Counted from the stretch's first letter, positions 24,700-33,807 are shown. The stretch: DNA of 64,000 nucleotides from Gillisella taibaishanensis (GCF_001938985.1 NZ_MKIN01000027.1:1-64000); one strand, 5' to 3'. Numbers and translations are program-made. Notes: generated by a model from the letters alone, not told the origin.

Positions 24700-26202
24700 T
24701 TATTCCTCCAGGCCGAGCTTTGCCTTGACGAGGGCCTGCACCGCCTGCGGATTGGCCTTGCCACCGGTGGACTTCATGACCTGGCCAACGAACCAGCCGG
24801 CCAGCGTCGGCTTGGCCAGGACTTTGGCGACCTGATCGGGGTTGGCGGCGATGATCTCGTCAACAGCCTTTTCGATGGCGCCGGTATCCGTGACCTGTTT
24901 CATGCCACGGCTTTCGACGATTTCAGCCGGGTCGCCGCCCTCGTTGAAGACGATTTCGAACAGGTCCTTGGCGATCTTGCCGGAAATGGTTTCGGCCTTG
25001 ATCAGGTCGATGATGCCGCCAAGCTGGGCGGGAGAAACAGGAGTCTCTTCAATGCCTTTACCGGCTTTGTTCAAGGCGCCCAGCAAGTCGTTGATAACCC
25101 AGTTTGCAGCGGTCTTGCCGTCGCGACCGGCAGCGACAGCCTCGAAATAGTCGGCAATCGCCTTCTCGGACACCAGAACCGAGGCGTCGTAGATCGATAG
25201 GCCAAGCTCGGCCACGAAGCGGGCCTTCTTGTCGTCTGGCAGTTCCGGCAGGTCTTTCTTCAGGGCATGCACGAAGGCATCGTCGAATTCGAGCGGCAGC
25301 AGGTCCGGATCGGGGAAGTAGCGATAGTCATGCGCGTCTTCCTTGGAGCGCATCGAGCGGGTCTCGCCCTTGTTGGGGTCGAACAGCCGGGTTTCCTGGT
25401 CGATGGAGCCGCCGTCCTCAAGGATGGCGATCTGGCGGCGGGCCTCATATTCGATGGCCTGACCGATGAAGCGGATGGAGTTGACGTTCTTGATTTCGCA
25501 GCGCGTGCCGAAACCCTCCCCCAGGCGGCGCACGGAGACGTTGACGTCGGCGCGCATCGAGCCTTCGTCCATATTGCCGTCGCAGGTGCCGAGGTAGCGC
25601 ACGATGGAACGCAGCTTGGTCATATAGGCCTTGGCTTCGTCGGACGAGCGCATATCCGGTTTGGAGACGATTTCCATCAGCGCCACGCCGGAGCGGTTGA
25701 GGTCGACATAGGACATGGTCGGATGCTGGTCATGCATCGACTTGCCTGCATCCTGTTCCAGATGCAAACGCTCGATGCCGATCTCGATATCCTCGAAATT
25801 GCCCTGCCGGTCGGGGCCCAGCGAAATGATGATCTTGCCTTCGCCGACGATCGGGTCCTTGAACTGCGAGATCTGATAGCCCTGCGGCAGGTCGGGATAG
25901 AAATAGTTCTTGCGGTCGAAGATCGAGCGCTTGTTGATCTTGGCCTTGAGGCCAAGACCGGTGCGCACCGCCTGCTTGACGCATTCTTCGTTGATAACAG
26001 GCAGCATGCCGGGCATGGCGGCATCGACCAACGACACGTTGTCATTCGGGGCATTGCCGAATGTGGTGGAGGCGCCGGAAAACAGCTTGGACTGGCTCAA
26101 GACCTGGGCATGGACTTCCATGCCGATGATCACTTCCCAATCGCCGGTGGCGCCGGGAATCAGGCGTTTAGGGTCCGGGGTGCGCGTATCGACAAGGGTC
26201 AT
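24700..26202 (-). CDS. gatB: Asp/Glu-tRNA amidotransferase subunit B
   Basis: 500 residues. In GatCAB it phosphorylates Glu-tRNA(Gln) and/or Asp-tRNA(Asn) and hands the intermediate to the amidase-generated ammonia. Signature segments are WEVIIGMEVHAQVLSQSKLFSGAST, the kinase centre DLPQGYQISQF, DLNRSGVALMEIVSKPDMRSS, and the C-terminal YqeY-like tail ending in FVGQVMKSTGGKANPQAVQALVKAKL. It is separated from gatA by about 4 kb, filled partly by genes on the other strand. Confidence 0.97.
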   Translation of the reverse strand: MTLVDTRTPDPKRLIPGATGDWEVIIGMEVHAQVLSQSKLFSGASTTFGNAPNDNVSLVDAAMPGMLPVINEECVKQAVRTGLGLKAKINKRSIFDRKNYFYPDLPQGYQISQFKDPIVGEGKIIISLGPDRQGNFEDIEIGIERLHLEQDAGKSMHDQHPTMSYVDLNRSGVALMEIVSKPDMRSSDEAKAYMTKLRSIVRYLGTCDGNMDEGSMRADVNVSVRRLGEGFGTRCEIKNVNSIRFIGQAIEYEARRQIAILEDGGSIDQETRLFDPNKGETRSMRSKEDAHDYRYFPDPDLLPLEFDDAFVHALKKDLPELPDDKKARFVAELGLSIYDASVLVSEKAIADYFEAVAAGRDGKTAANWVINDLLGALNKAGKGIEETPVSPAQLGGIIDLIKAETISGKIAKDLFEIVFNEGGDPAEIVESRGMKQVTDTGAIEKAVDEIIAANPDQVAKVLAKPTLAGWFVGQVMKSTGGKANPQAVQALVKAKLGLEE

Positions 26203-26555
26203 GACATGCTCTTTTCAGATCCATTCCGGTGGCCGTGAGCGCAAGGCGCTCTGCCTGACGAAATGCATATATGGAAGGGGCCGGAGCGGTCGGCGACCTC
26301 GAAGAAACGCTGCGCTCCGACTGTGATTTTCAGCTTCCGGGTTAAAACAATTGCAGCCGAGGCGCAAGTCGCGGCATCACCCTGTCATCAGGCTATTCTC
26401 GGTCCATTCATCTTAGCTAACGCCTCCAATAGGGCAAAATCGCATCGCTCCTTGCAAATTGCCGGGTAAAGCCACGACAACAGCCCTGCAAGGCGGATGA
26501 CGCGCCAGGGAAAACAGGCTATGGGGGCGGCTGAAAACACGTTTGGAACCCCTAG
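26203..26555. other. Divergent promoter region between gatB and the glycan cassette
   Basis: About 350 nt with no gene that I can support. It must carry the promoters for gatB (minus) and for the GT2-LpxB_N-GT39 row (plus). No repeat or structured element stands out. Confidence 0.4.
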
Positions 26556-27305
26556 ATGACCGCGTCCATACCCAGTTTTGCCGTTGTCGTGCCGATGAAG
26601 AACGAAGCCGACAATATCGACCTCATGATCAGCGAGATCGAAGCCGCCTGCCAGGGTGCCGATTTCGAGGCGATTTTCGTCGACGACGGTTCGACGGATG
26701 CGACGCTCGCCCGACTGAAACAGGCGGCCTCGGTCAAGCCCTGGCTGCGGGTGCTGCACCATCCTAAGTCCGGCGGCCAGTCGGCGGCGGTGCATTCAGG
26801 CGTGAAGGCGGCGCGCGCACCCGTCATCTGCACCATGGATGGCGATGGCCAGAATCCGCCTGCGGAAATCCCGCGCCTCGTCGCCCCGCTGCTCGATGCC
26901 GCAGCTGCACCCGATCTCGGGCTGGTGGCCGGCCAGCGCGCCCGTCGGCAGGATACGCTGTCGAAAAAGCTTGCTTCGCGCTTTGCCAACGGCATCCGCC
27001 AGCGTATCCTGAAGGACAACACCCGCGATACCGGCTGCGGGCTGAAGGCATTCCGTCGCGACGCCTTTCTCGACCTGCCGTTCTTCAACCACATGCACCG
27101 CTATCTGCCGGCGCTGTTTTCGGCCTACGGCTGGGGCGTAGCGCATGTCGATGTCAGCCATCGCCACCGCCATGCCGGCACATCCAATTACAACAATCTG
27201 CAGCGGGCCCTGGTCGGCATCCACGACCTGATCGGCGTCAGTTGGCTGATCAAGCGGCGCAAGACCGTTCGCCCGCAGGATATCGGACCCTCATCTCATG
27301 AATGA
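26556..27305 (+). CDS. Family 2 glycosyltransferase, polyprenyl-phosphate sugar synthase-like
   Basis: 249 residues without a transmembrane anchor. The GT-A domain shows VVVPMKNEADNIDLMI, VDDGSTD (Asp43-Asp44) and the nucleotide-sugar DxD as Asp95-Gly-Asp97 in CTMDGDGQNPP. TRDTGCGLKAFRRD is typical of dolichol-phosphate mannose synthase/ArnC-like enzymes, which load a sugar onto a polyprenyl phosphate. Next to a GT39 transferase this suggests making the lipid-linked donor for lipopolysaccharide or membrane lipid decoration. The sugar cannot be told. It overlaps the next gene by 8 nt. Confidence 0.86.
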   Translation: MTASIPSFAVVVPMKNEADNIDLMISEIEAACQGADFEAIFVDDGSTDATLARLKQAASVKPWLRVLHHPKSGGQSAAVHSGVKAARAPVICTMDGDGQNPPAEIPRLVAPLLDAAAAPDLGLVAGQRARRQDTLSKKLASRFANGIRQRILKDNTRDTGCGLKAFRRDAFLDLPFFNHMHRYLPALFSAYGWGVAHVDVSHRHRHAGTSNYNNLQRALVGIHDLIGVSWLIKRRKTVRPQDIGPSSHE

Positions 27306-27621
27306 TCTTCTCGCCTATTTCAAAATCCACGACACCGCCGACCTGATCTGGCTGGGGCTGGGTGTTGTCGCACAGCTGATGTTCTCGCTGCGCTTCATCA
27401 TCCAGTGGCTTGTCTCGGAAAAGCAGAAGCGCTCGGTCATTCCCGCCGCCTTCTGGTGGTTTTCGGTGATTGGCGGTATCATGCTGCTGGCCTATGGCAT
27501 TCATCGTGGCGAGCCGATCATCATGCTCGGTCAGGGTCTGGGCATCGTCGTCTACATCAGAAACCTGATGCTGCTGCATCAGGGTCGCAAGACAGACCTG
27601 CCTTCCGAAACCAAGTCCTGA
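27298..27621 (+). CDS. LpxB N-terminal-domain (LAB_N) membrane protein
   Basis: 107 residues with three predicted transmembrane helices. The family pattern is visible in LGVVAQLMFSLRFIIQWLVSEKQKRSVIP, AAFWWFSVIGGIMLLAYGIHRGEPIIMLGQG and VVYIRNLML. Such proteins are found between GT2 and GT39 genes and may act as a small flippase or accessory factor, which is inference. It overlaps the upstream GT2 gene by 8 nt and precedes the GT39 gene by 13 nt, a tight operon. Confidence 0.85.
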   Translation: MNDLLAYFKIHDTADLIWLGLGVVAQLMFSLRFIIQWLVSEKQKRSVIPAAFWWFSVIGGIMLLAYGIHRGEPIIMLGQGLGIVVYIRNLMLLHQGRKTDLPSETKS

Positions 27622-27634
27622 GCAGGTCACACCG

Positions 27635-29080
27635 ATGCAGATCACCCTTCGCACCAGCCTCCTGCTGATATCAGCCATTACGGTCTACCGGATCGTCATG
27701 CTGCATTTCGACGGCACCGACCTGTTTGTCGATGAGGCGCAATACTGGCTGTGGTCGACCCATCTCGATTTCGGCTATTATTCCAAGCCGCCGATGATTG
27801 CCTGGGTGATCCATCTTTTCACGGCAATCGGCGGCGGAAGCCAGGATATCTTCTGGATCCGCGTGGCAAGCCCGCTTTTCCACATGGCAACCGCCATGCT
27901 GCTGATCCCGGCCACGACAAGGCTGACCGGATCACAACAGGCCGGCGCCTGGACCGGCTTGAGCTATGCGACCCTTCCCGGCGTGGCGCTGTCGTCGGTG
28001 TTCATGTCGACAGATACGATCCTGTTTCCCTTCCTGGCGCTGACGCTGCTCTGCTATTCGCATCTGATCGAGCGGCGCTCAATGGGTTATGCTGTGCTGA
28101 TGGGCGTTGCCATCGGCTGCGGCACGCTTTCCAAATACGCAATGTTGTATTTCGCGGGAACTGCGATCATTGCCGCCATCGCCCTCCCGAAGGCGCGGAT
28201 CGCGCTGCGTGATGCCGCACTGGCTGCGGTTGCTACGGTCGTCGTGATCGCTCCAAACATTTGGTGGAACGCCACCCATGGCGGTGCGACCCTGAAGCAC
28301 ACGTCGGAAAATGCGGACTGGCACGGGCTGAACTTCAAAGTCGGTAAGGCCGTCGAATTTATCGGTAGCCAGTTCGGCGTGGTCGGCCCAGTTTTGTTTG
28401 CGGCGCTGCTGATCGTCTTCTACCGGCTGGTACGGGGCCGAGCTTCAACCACCGAAAAACATCTGTTCATTCTGTCCTGGCCGATCATCCTTGCTATCAT
28501 CTTCCAGGCGCTGATGTCGCGTGCCTATGCGAACTGGGCGGCCACCGCCTATGCGGCAGGCACAATGCTGGCGGTCTATTATCTGCTGAAGGCTTCGCCG
28601 CGGGCCCTCACCGCTTCGCTGGTTATCAACGGCATCATTGCCCTTCTCTTCCCGCTGCTGACGACCATCCCGCGCGACGTGACGCTGCCGAACGGCCAAT
28701 CAGTGCTTGCCCGCTATCTCGGGCGCTCCGATCTCAGCTGGGCCATCGCCAGCACCGCGGCCCGGGCCGGCACCGCAACTGTCGTGGCAGACAATCGCGA
28801 TATCCTGGCCGATCTCTTCCACACGTTGCGTGACGAGCCCTTCACCATAAAAGCCCGCACATCAGGTGGATTTCCGCGCAATTATTATGAGCAGGAATTT
28901 CCGCTGACCTCTGCGATGGGCAATGAGACTGTGCTTTATGTGACCGGCGCCAATCTTGTATGCCAGGGGTCGGTCGTCGATCCTGTGGCGGATCTAACGC
29001 CGAAGGACGGCTATCTCGCAGGCCGCAAGCTGAAAGCCTATGCGGTGCCGGCAAGCTGCCTCACCAACCAGGTGACCTGA
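27635..29080 (+). CDS. GT39 (ArnT-like) integral-membrane glycosyltransferase
   Basis: 481 residues with about ten hydrophobic helices. The first loop carries the acidic motif DGTDLFVDEAQYWLWS, the catalytic loop of PMT/ArnT enzymes, followed by DFGYYSKPPMIAWVI with the second conserved segment. The C-terminal part is a periplasmic domain. These enzymes take a sugar from a polyprenyl phosphate and add it to lipid A, core or other envelope glycans. In rhizobia relatives (Rgt proteins) transfer galacturonic acid; that substrate is only a guess here. Confidence 0.86.
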   Translation: MQITLRTSLLLISAITVYRIVMLHFDGTDLFVDEAQYWLWSTHLDFGYYSKPPMIAWVIHLFTAIGGGSQDIFWIRVASPLFHMATAMLLIPATTRLTGSQQAGAWTGLSYATLPGVALSSVFMSTDTILFPFLALTLLCYSHLIERRSMGYAVLMGVAIGCGTLSKYAMLYFAGTAIIAAIALPKARIALRDAALAAVATVVVIAPNIWWNATHGGATLKHTSENADWHGLNFKVGKAVEFIGSQFGVVGPVLFAALLIVFYRLVRGRASTTEKHLFILSWPIILAIIFQALMSRAYANWAATAYAAGTMLAVYYLLKASPRALTASLVINGIIALLFPLLTTIPRDVTLPNGQSVLARYLGRSDLSWAIASTAARAGTATVVADNRDILADLFHTLRDEPFTIKARTSGGFPRNYYEQEFPLTSAMGNETVLYVTGANLVCQGSVVDPVADLTPKDGYLAGRKLKAYAVPASCLTNQVT

Positions 29081-29094
29081 TTGTTGGCGACGGC

Positions 29095-29613
29095 TTATTC
29101 GAAGCCGCCGCCCGGGCCATAGGTATAGTTGCGTTTCGCAACGAGCCGCTTCGACATACCGACCGTCTCAACATCGCGGTCGAGCTTGGGATTGTAGACC
29201 ACCGACAGCCAGTGGACGCTATAGCCATGGTGCTCAAAGAAGCCGACTGCCTGGCGGTTGCGGGCATGGGTTTCCAGATGTGCCTCATCGAAGCCGAGAT
29301 GGACAATATCTTCTTCGATGGAGGCCAGCAGTGCCTTGCTGTAACCCCGGTTCTGATAATCCGGATCGATCCAGAAGTCAGAAATCTTGTCATCGAGATT
29401 TTCCCGCGCCGCCCAGCCAACAGGATGACCGGCATGCTCGACGACCGAGATGGAAATCAGATGGGACCGGGTGAAATTGGTAAAGGCGCTGCGGGCATTG
29501 TCGACCATAGTCCGCGTTTCGCCGACAGGGATCATCGCCTGTTCCCAAGCGCGAAAGCCGATATCGGCCAAGATGCCTGCCTCTTCGGAATGCGCGCTGC
29601 GAATCGTCGCCAT
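29095..29613 (-). CDS. GNAT family acetyltransferase
   Basis: 172 residues from MATIRSAHSEEAGILADIGFRAWEQ. The acetyl-CoA loop reads DFWIDPDYQNRGYSKALLASIEE, and the fold ends with NRQAVGFFEHHGYSVHWLSVVY. AGGAG lies 5 nt before the ATG, which decides against the longer frame. It converges on the GT39 gene with 14 nt between the stops. It follows another GNAT gene in the same direction after 116 nt. Substrate unknown. Confidence 0.82.
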   Translation of the reverse strand: MATIRSAHSEEAGILADIGFRAWEQAMIPVGETRTMVDNARSAFTNFTRSHLISISVVEHAGHPVGWAARENLDDKISDFWIDPDYQNRGYSKALLASIEEDIVHLGFDEAHLETHARNRQAVGFFEHHGYSVHWLSVVYNPKLDRDVETVGMSKRLVAKRNYTYGPGGGFE

Positions 29614-29729
29614 CGGCTCCTCACATTGGTGATCGCCTGAGTAGAGCATTGGCAAGGCATCAAGACCAGAGGGTTAATATTTTATAAACATCTTGCTTGA
29701 CAGCGGCAGCGGATGGCGTCGACAGGCAA

Positions 29730-30266
29730 TCAATAGAGCAGACGCCGCAGCCGCACCTTGGGAATTTCCAGCCCCATGATGCTATCGCGCTCCATGCCCT
29801 GCCAGAGAAACTGGAAGCCGCAGCTTTTGTAGAGCGCCTGAGCCGCGAAATTGTTCTGGTGGGTGGAAATCCGCGCCTGCTTGACCCCCTCGCCCCGCAT
29901 GGTGTCGCACAGGTGCTGGACAAGCGCCCGGCCGATGCCGCGTCGCTGCCATCGCGGTGCGATCCAGATGTCGCTTATTTCGTCTACAGATGTTTCGCGC
30001 GCGCCCCAGCCTGCAACGACGCCATCGACGTCTGCCACCGCGATCTGAAGCGCCGGCGCAAAGGGAAAGCGCAGGAAGGCCGCCTTGACCTTCTGGGCAA
30101 TGGCGGGATTGGTCATCACCCGGTCGAGCGGACCGGTGGATTGCCAGCTTTCCCAGCCGACCAGACCGACCGCATCGCGGTCGGCCTCGGCCATGGGCCT
30201 TAGGATCAATGGGGTCTTACCACCACTTTGGGGCGGTGAATTTTCCGGCGGCCTGTTCGATGACAT
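29730..30266 (-). CDS. GNAT family acetyltransferase overlapping gatA
   Basis: Up to 178 residues. The GNAT fold begins at LILRPMAEADRDAVGLVGW and includes DIWIAPRWQRRGIGRALVQHLCD and NNFAAQALYKSCGF. ATG 30266 would overlap the end of gatA by 50 nt. A TTG at 30209 directly before the first fold strand would avoid the overlap, giving 159 residues with GGTGG upstream. ATG 30194 would lose the first strand. The tight arrangement suggests translation coupled to gatA. Substrate unknown. Confidence 0.75.
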   Translation of the reverse strand: MSSNRPPENSPPQSGGKTPLILRPMAEADRDAVGLVGWESWQSTGPLDRVMTNPAIAQKVKAAFLRFPFAPALQIAVADVDGVVAGWGARETSVDEISDIWIAPRWQRRGIGRALVQHLCDTMRGEGVKQARISTHQNNFAAQALYKSCGFQFLWQGMERDSIMGLEIPKVRLRRLLY

Positions 30267-31698
30267 GGGCGGTCTTGAAAAGCGTTTCTTCTTCGAAGGG
30301 CTTGCCGATCAGCTGCAAGCCAAGCGGCAGACCCTTGGCATCCAGACCGGCGGGAACCGAGAGACCCGGCAGACCGGCCATGTTGAGCGTCACCGTGAAG
30401 ATATCGTTCAGATACATTTTCACGGGATCGGCTGCCATGTCCTGGTCGCCAATCGGGAACGCAGAAGACGGAGTGATCGGCGTCAGGATCGCATCCACAC
30501 CGCCGTCGAACACCTGCTCGAAGTCGCGCTTGATCAGGGTGCGGACTTTCTGGGCGCGCAGGTAATAGGCGTCGTAATAGCCGGCGGAGAGCACATAGGT
30601 TCCCATCAGGATACGGCGCTGCACTTCCTTGCCGAAGCCGGCGGCGCGGCTCTTTTCGTACATTTCGGCAATGTCCTTGCCGTCGACACGCAGGCCGTAG
30701 CGCACGCCGTCGTAACGGGCGAGGTTGGACGAGGCTTCGGCTGACGCCACGATATAATAGGCCGGCAGCGCATATTTCGTGTGCGGCAGGCTGATATCGA
30801 CGATTTCGGCACCGGCGTCCTTCAGCCAGGCAATGCCCTTCTGCCAGAGCGCTTCGATCTCTTCCGGCATGCCATCAACGCGATATTCCTTGGGAATACC
30901 GATCTTCATGCCCTTGATCGACTGGCCAACTGCGGCCTCATAATTGGGGGCGAGCAGATCGACGGAGGTCGTGTCCTTCTCATCGATGCTGGCCATGGAC
31001 TTCAGCAAGATAGCAGCATCGCGTACATCGCGGGCGATCGGGCCGGCCTGGTCGAGCGACGAAGCATAGGCGACGATGCCCCAGCGCGAGCAGCGACCAT
31101 AGGTGGGCTTGATGCCGACGGTGCCGGTAAAGGCGGCCGGCTGGCGGATCGAGCCGCCAGTATCGGTGGCGGTGGCGCCAGCGCAAAGCTGGGCTGCAAC
31201 GGCGGCAGCCGACCCACCCGACGAGCCACCGGGCACAAGCTTTTCCGTCGAACCCTTGGCGCGCCACGGGTTAACAACAGGGCCGTAGTGGGAGTTTTCG
31301 TTGGACGAGCCCATGGCGAATTCGTCCATGTTGAGCTTGCCCAGCATGACGGCGCCGTCGTTCCAGAGGTTCTGGGTGACCGTCGATTCGTATTTCGGCT
31401 TGAAGCGGTTCAGGATGTTCGAGCAGGCCTGGGTATGGACGTCGCGAGTGGCGAACAGGTCCTTGACGCCGAGCGGAATGCCTTCCAGCGCGCCGGCCTT
31501 GCCGGAGGCGAGCCTTGCATCCGACGCCTTGGCCATGTCGCGGGCGATCTCAGGCGTCACCGTCACATAGGCATTGATCGCATCATTGGCCGCCTCGATG
31601 GCGCCGAGATAGGCGTCGGTCAGTTCAACGGCAGTAATGTCCCCGGCAACCAGCTTGTCGCGGGCTTCGGCAATGGTGAGACTGGTGAGTTCGCTCAT
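30217..31698 (-). CDS. gatA: Asp/Glu-tRNA amidotransferase subunit A
   Basis: 493 residues of the amidase-signature family. The catalytic Ser-cisSer-Lys triad is visible in GVKDLFATRDVHTQ (Lys), GGSSGGSAAAVAAQ (cis-Ser) and TDTGGSIRQPAAFTG (nucleophile). The subunit frees ammonia from glutamine and channels it to GatB. It follows gatC by 76 nt on the same strand and is followed, overlapping, by a GNAT gene. Confidence 0.97.
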   Translation of the reverse strand: MSELTSLTIAEARDKLVAGDITAVELTDAYLGAIEAANDAINAYVTVTPEIARDMAKASDARLASGKAGALEGIPLGVKDLFATRDVHTQACSNILNRFKPKYESTVTQNLWNDGAVMLGKLNMDEFAMGSSNENSHYGPVVNPWRAKGSTEKLVPGGSSGGSAAAVAAQLCAGATATDTGGSIRQPAAFTGTVGIKPTYGRCSRWGIVAYASSLDQAGPIARDVRDAAILLKSMASIDEKDTTSVDLLAPNYEAAVGQSIKGMKIGIPKEYRVDGMPEEIEALWQKGIAWLKDAGAEIVDISLPHTKYALPAYYIVASAEASSNLARYDGVRYGLRVDGKDIAEMYEKSRAAGFGKEVQRRILMGTYVLSAGYYDAYYLRAQKVRTLIKRDFEQVFDGGVDAILTPITPSSAFPIGDQDMAADPVKMYLNDIFTVTLNMAGLPGLSVPAGLDAKGLPLGLQLIGKPFEEETLFKTAHVIEQAAGKFTAPKWW

Positions 31699-31774
31699 GA
31701 TGAATTCGCTTTACGGTTTGGCGCAGTAAAATGGACGGGTCGCTTGGGACAGAGGTTCTGACGAACCTAGATGC

Positions 31775-32062
31775 CTATTCGACGACCTTCGGCACCAGGA
31801 AGAAGTGACGATCAGTTTCCGGCGCGTTGGCGACGATATCATCGGATTTGCCGCCATCGGTCACGGCGTCCTTGCGCTTGCGCATTTCCATCGGCATGAC
31901 CGAGGTCATCGGCTCGACGCCATCGACATTTACTTCCGACAATTGTTCGACAAAGCCGAGAATGCCATTCAATTCGCCCATCACCCGCTCGGCCTCATCC
32001 TCGGGCAAAGCAATACGGGCAAGTTTGGCGACACGCTTGACGGTGGCGAGATCAACGGACAT
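31775..32062 (-). CDS. gatC: Asp/Glu-tRNA amidotransferase subunit C
   Basis: 95 residues from MSVDLATVKRVAKLARIAL. GatC stabilises the GatAB pair by wrapping around both. Segments RIALPEDEAERVMGELNGILGFVEQL and VDGVEPMTSV are typical, and the C-terminus HFFLVPKVVE is the usual belt end. GGAG lies 7 nt before this ATG, while an ATG two codons upstream would be too close to it. Confidence 0.94.
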   Translation of the reverse strand: MSVDLATVKRVAKLARIALPEDEAERVMGELNGILGFVEQLSEVNVDGVEPMTSVMPMEMRKRKDAVTDGGKSDDIVANAPETDRHFFLVPKVVE

Positions 32063-32147
32063 CGGCATTCTCCAGATCGATTATCAGACCGCTATAATGG
32101 CCCGACCGCGCCGGCGCAACGGGGAGGAGTTGCCGCAAACGTATTTT

Positions 32148-32176
32148 CACCTCCCGGAGGATCGCTCCGGGAGGTG
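32148..32176. terminator. Hairpin between the UPF0173 gene and gatC
   Basis: A perfect 11-bp stem CACCTCCCGGA/TCCGGGAGGTG with a 7-nt loop, 32 nt after the hydrolase stop on the minus strand. No T run follows, so termination is inferred from position only. Confidence 0.5.
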
Positions 32177-32207
32177 GCGGGCCAAGGCCGGATCATAAGA
32201 AACAAGT

Positions 32208-32912
32208 TTAGAGCGACAGCGTCTCACCCGGCTTCGGAGCCTTGACCTCAGTCTTGGAGCCGTCCATGCCCGCGACGAACTTTTCCGGTGTCTGGTCGAT
32301 GATCGGGAAGGTGCCGTAATGGGCGGGGATCGCCGTCTTGAAGTTGAAGAAGCGCTGGCAGGCCAGCGCCGCCACCGCACCACCCATGGTGAAGCGGTCG
32401 CCGATCGGCACGATTCCGATATCGGGCTGATGCAATTCGTTGATCAGCGCCATGTCGGAGAAGATGTCGGTATCGCCCATATGCAGCAGCGAGGCCTCAT
32501 CTTCGAAATGCAGCATCAGGCCATTGGCATTGCCCAGCGCGTGCGACACGCCGTCTTCGGTGATCTGCGCCGAGGAATGCAGGGCATTGGTGAAGGTGGC
32601 GGTAAAGCCGCCGAGATTAATGGTCCCGCCGGTATTGCCCATCTCGATCTTAGAGACGCCCTTGGAGCCGAGCCAGGCGGCAAGATCGGCATTGGCCAGC
32701 ACCACGGCACCGGTTTCCTTGGCAATCGCAACGGTATCGCCGACATGGTCGCCATGGCCGTGAGTCAACAGAATATGGGTGACACCCTTGCTGACATCCT
32801 TCAGGTCCTGCCCGGCAAAACTGGCGTTATGGGTGAGAAATGGATCGATCAGGATGGTGGCCTTGGCGGTTTCAAGCCGGAAGGCAGCATGTCCAAGCCA
32901 GGTGAGCTTCAT
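32208..32912 (-). CDS. UPF0173 metallo-beta-lactamase-fold hydrolase
   Basis: 234 residues of the UlaG/UPF0173 group. The zinc motif H-x-H-x-D-H is His51, His53, Asp55, His56 in LLTHGHGDHVGD. Further ligands come in MLHFEDEASLLHMGDTDIFSDM and in HYGTFPIIDQTPE. These proteins hydrolyse phosphoester or lactone-like substrates; the physiological substrate is unknown. The gene stands alone between gatC and ruvX, an order I know from other rhizobia. Confidence 0.9.
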   Translation of the reverse strand: MKLTWLGHAAFRLETAKATILIDPFLTHNASFAGQDLKDVSKGVTHILLTHGHGDHVGDTVAIAKETGAVVLANADLAAWLGSKGVSKIEMGNTGGTINLGGFTATFTNALHSSAQITEDGVSHALGNANGLMLHFEDEASLLHMGDTDIFSDMALINELHQPDIGIVPIGDRFTMGGAVAALACQRFFNFKTAIPAHYGTFPIIDQTPEKFVAGMDGSKTEVKAPKPGETLSL

Positions 32913-33055
32913 GGATTATCCTTTACGCTATGATGAAAATGATTTGACCGCCAAGACATATGGCATAAGCAGCACAAGAAAAGGCCTTCGCGGCTGACAT
33001 ACCCAGTCCAATTAACACAATGGCTTGAACACAGCATTCACAGTTGAGAGACGAC

Positions 33056-33532
33056 ATGACGGTTCTGACCATCGAAGATCTGGCGCAAAGCCTGCAACCG
33101 GGCCAGGCGGTGGCCGGCCTCGATCTCGGCACCAAGACCATTGGGCTTGCGATGTCTGACCTCGGCCGCCGGTTTGCCTCGCCGCGCACGGTGATCAAGC
33201 GGGTGAAATTCACCAAGGACGCAGAAGTGCTGCTGGCTTTTGCCGCCAAGGAGAAGGTCGCCGCCTTCATCATCGGCCTGCCGATCAACATGGATGGCTC
33301 GTCGGGGCCGCGCGTACAGGCGACCCGCGCCTTCGTGCGCGCCATGAGCGAAAAGACCGATATTCCCTTCGCCTTCTGGGACGAGCGGCTATCGACAGTG
33401 GCGGCGACACGAGCCCTTCTGGAAATGGATGTGTCGCGGGCCAAGCGCGCCGAACGAATCGATTCGGCGGCGGCGAGTTTTATCCTTCAGGGTGCGCTGG
33501 ACAGGCTCTCGGGTCTCGCCGCAACGCCCTGA
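33056..33532 (+). CDS. ruvX: YqgF/RuvX nuclease (Holliday junction resolvase-like, rRNA processing)
   Basis: 158 residues from MTVLTIEDLAQSLQPGQAVA. The RNase H fold shows the first acidic residue in AGLDLGTKTIGLAMSD, the FIIGLPINMDGSSGPR segment, and the second and third acidic residues in FWDERLSTVAATRALLEMD and RIDSAAASFILQ. YqgF acts in 16S rRNA 5' maturation in E. coli and is proposed as a Holliday junction resolvase elsewhere. A start four codons earlier is possible. The last 46 nt overlap the end of the opposing gene. Confidence 0.92.
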   Translation: MTVLTIEDLAQSLQPGQAVAGLDLGTKTIGLAMSDLGRRFASPRTVIKRVKFTKDAEVLLAFAAKEKVAAFIIGLPINMDGSSGPRVQATRAFVRAMSEKTDIPFAFWDERLSTVAATRALLEMDVSRAKRAERIDSAAASFILQGALDRLSGLAATP

Positions 33533-33807
33533 AGCTGGCGGGCTTTCCACCAGGCGGCAATCTGCTTGCGGCGGCGAAAGGCAACGAGGCTGAACAGCAC
33601 CGTGCTATCAACCGCGATGGCGCGCATTACAAGCGGCGGAATGCTTTCCGGCGCGATGCCGAGCACATTGCCATAGATGGCAAAGACCAGATCATGGGTT
33701 TTGCGGGTCAGCATGAAGAAGCCGAAGCTCATGTCGTTGAGCGAAAGATAATACCAGCTGCCGAGCAGCAGGATCGGCCCGGCCCAGAAGAGTAGCAGAT
33801 ACTTCAT
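33487..33807 (-). CDS. Small membrane protein, probably DUF6105
   Basis: 106 residues from MKYLLLFWAGPILLLGSWYYL. Two hydrophobic helices flank a segment DMSFGFFMLTRKTHDLVFAIYGNVLGI, and a basic tail FRRRKQIAAWW follows. I recall this pattern as rhizobial DUF6105; the function is unknown. Its ATG overlaps the stop of the upstream 70-residue gene (ATGA), so the two are translationally coupled. Its 3' end overlaps ruvX on the other strand. Confidence 0.65.
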   Translation of the reverse strand: MKYLLLFWAGPILLLGSWYYLSLNDMSFGFFMLTRKTHDLVFAIYGNVLGIAPESIPPLVMRAIAVDSTVLFSLVAFRRRKQIAAWWKARQLQGVAARPESLSSAP

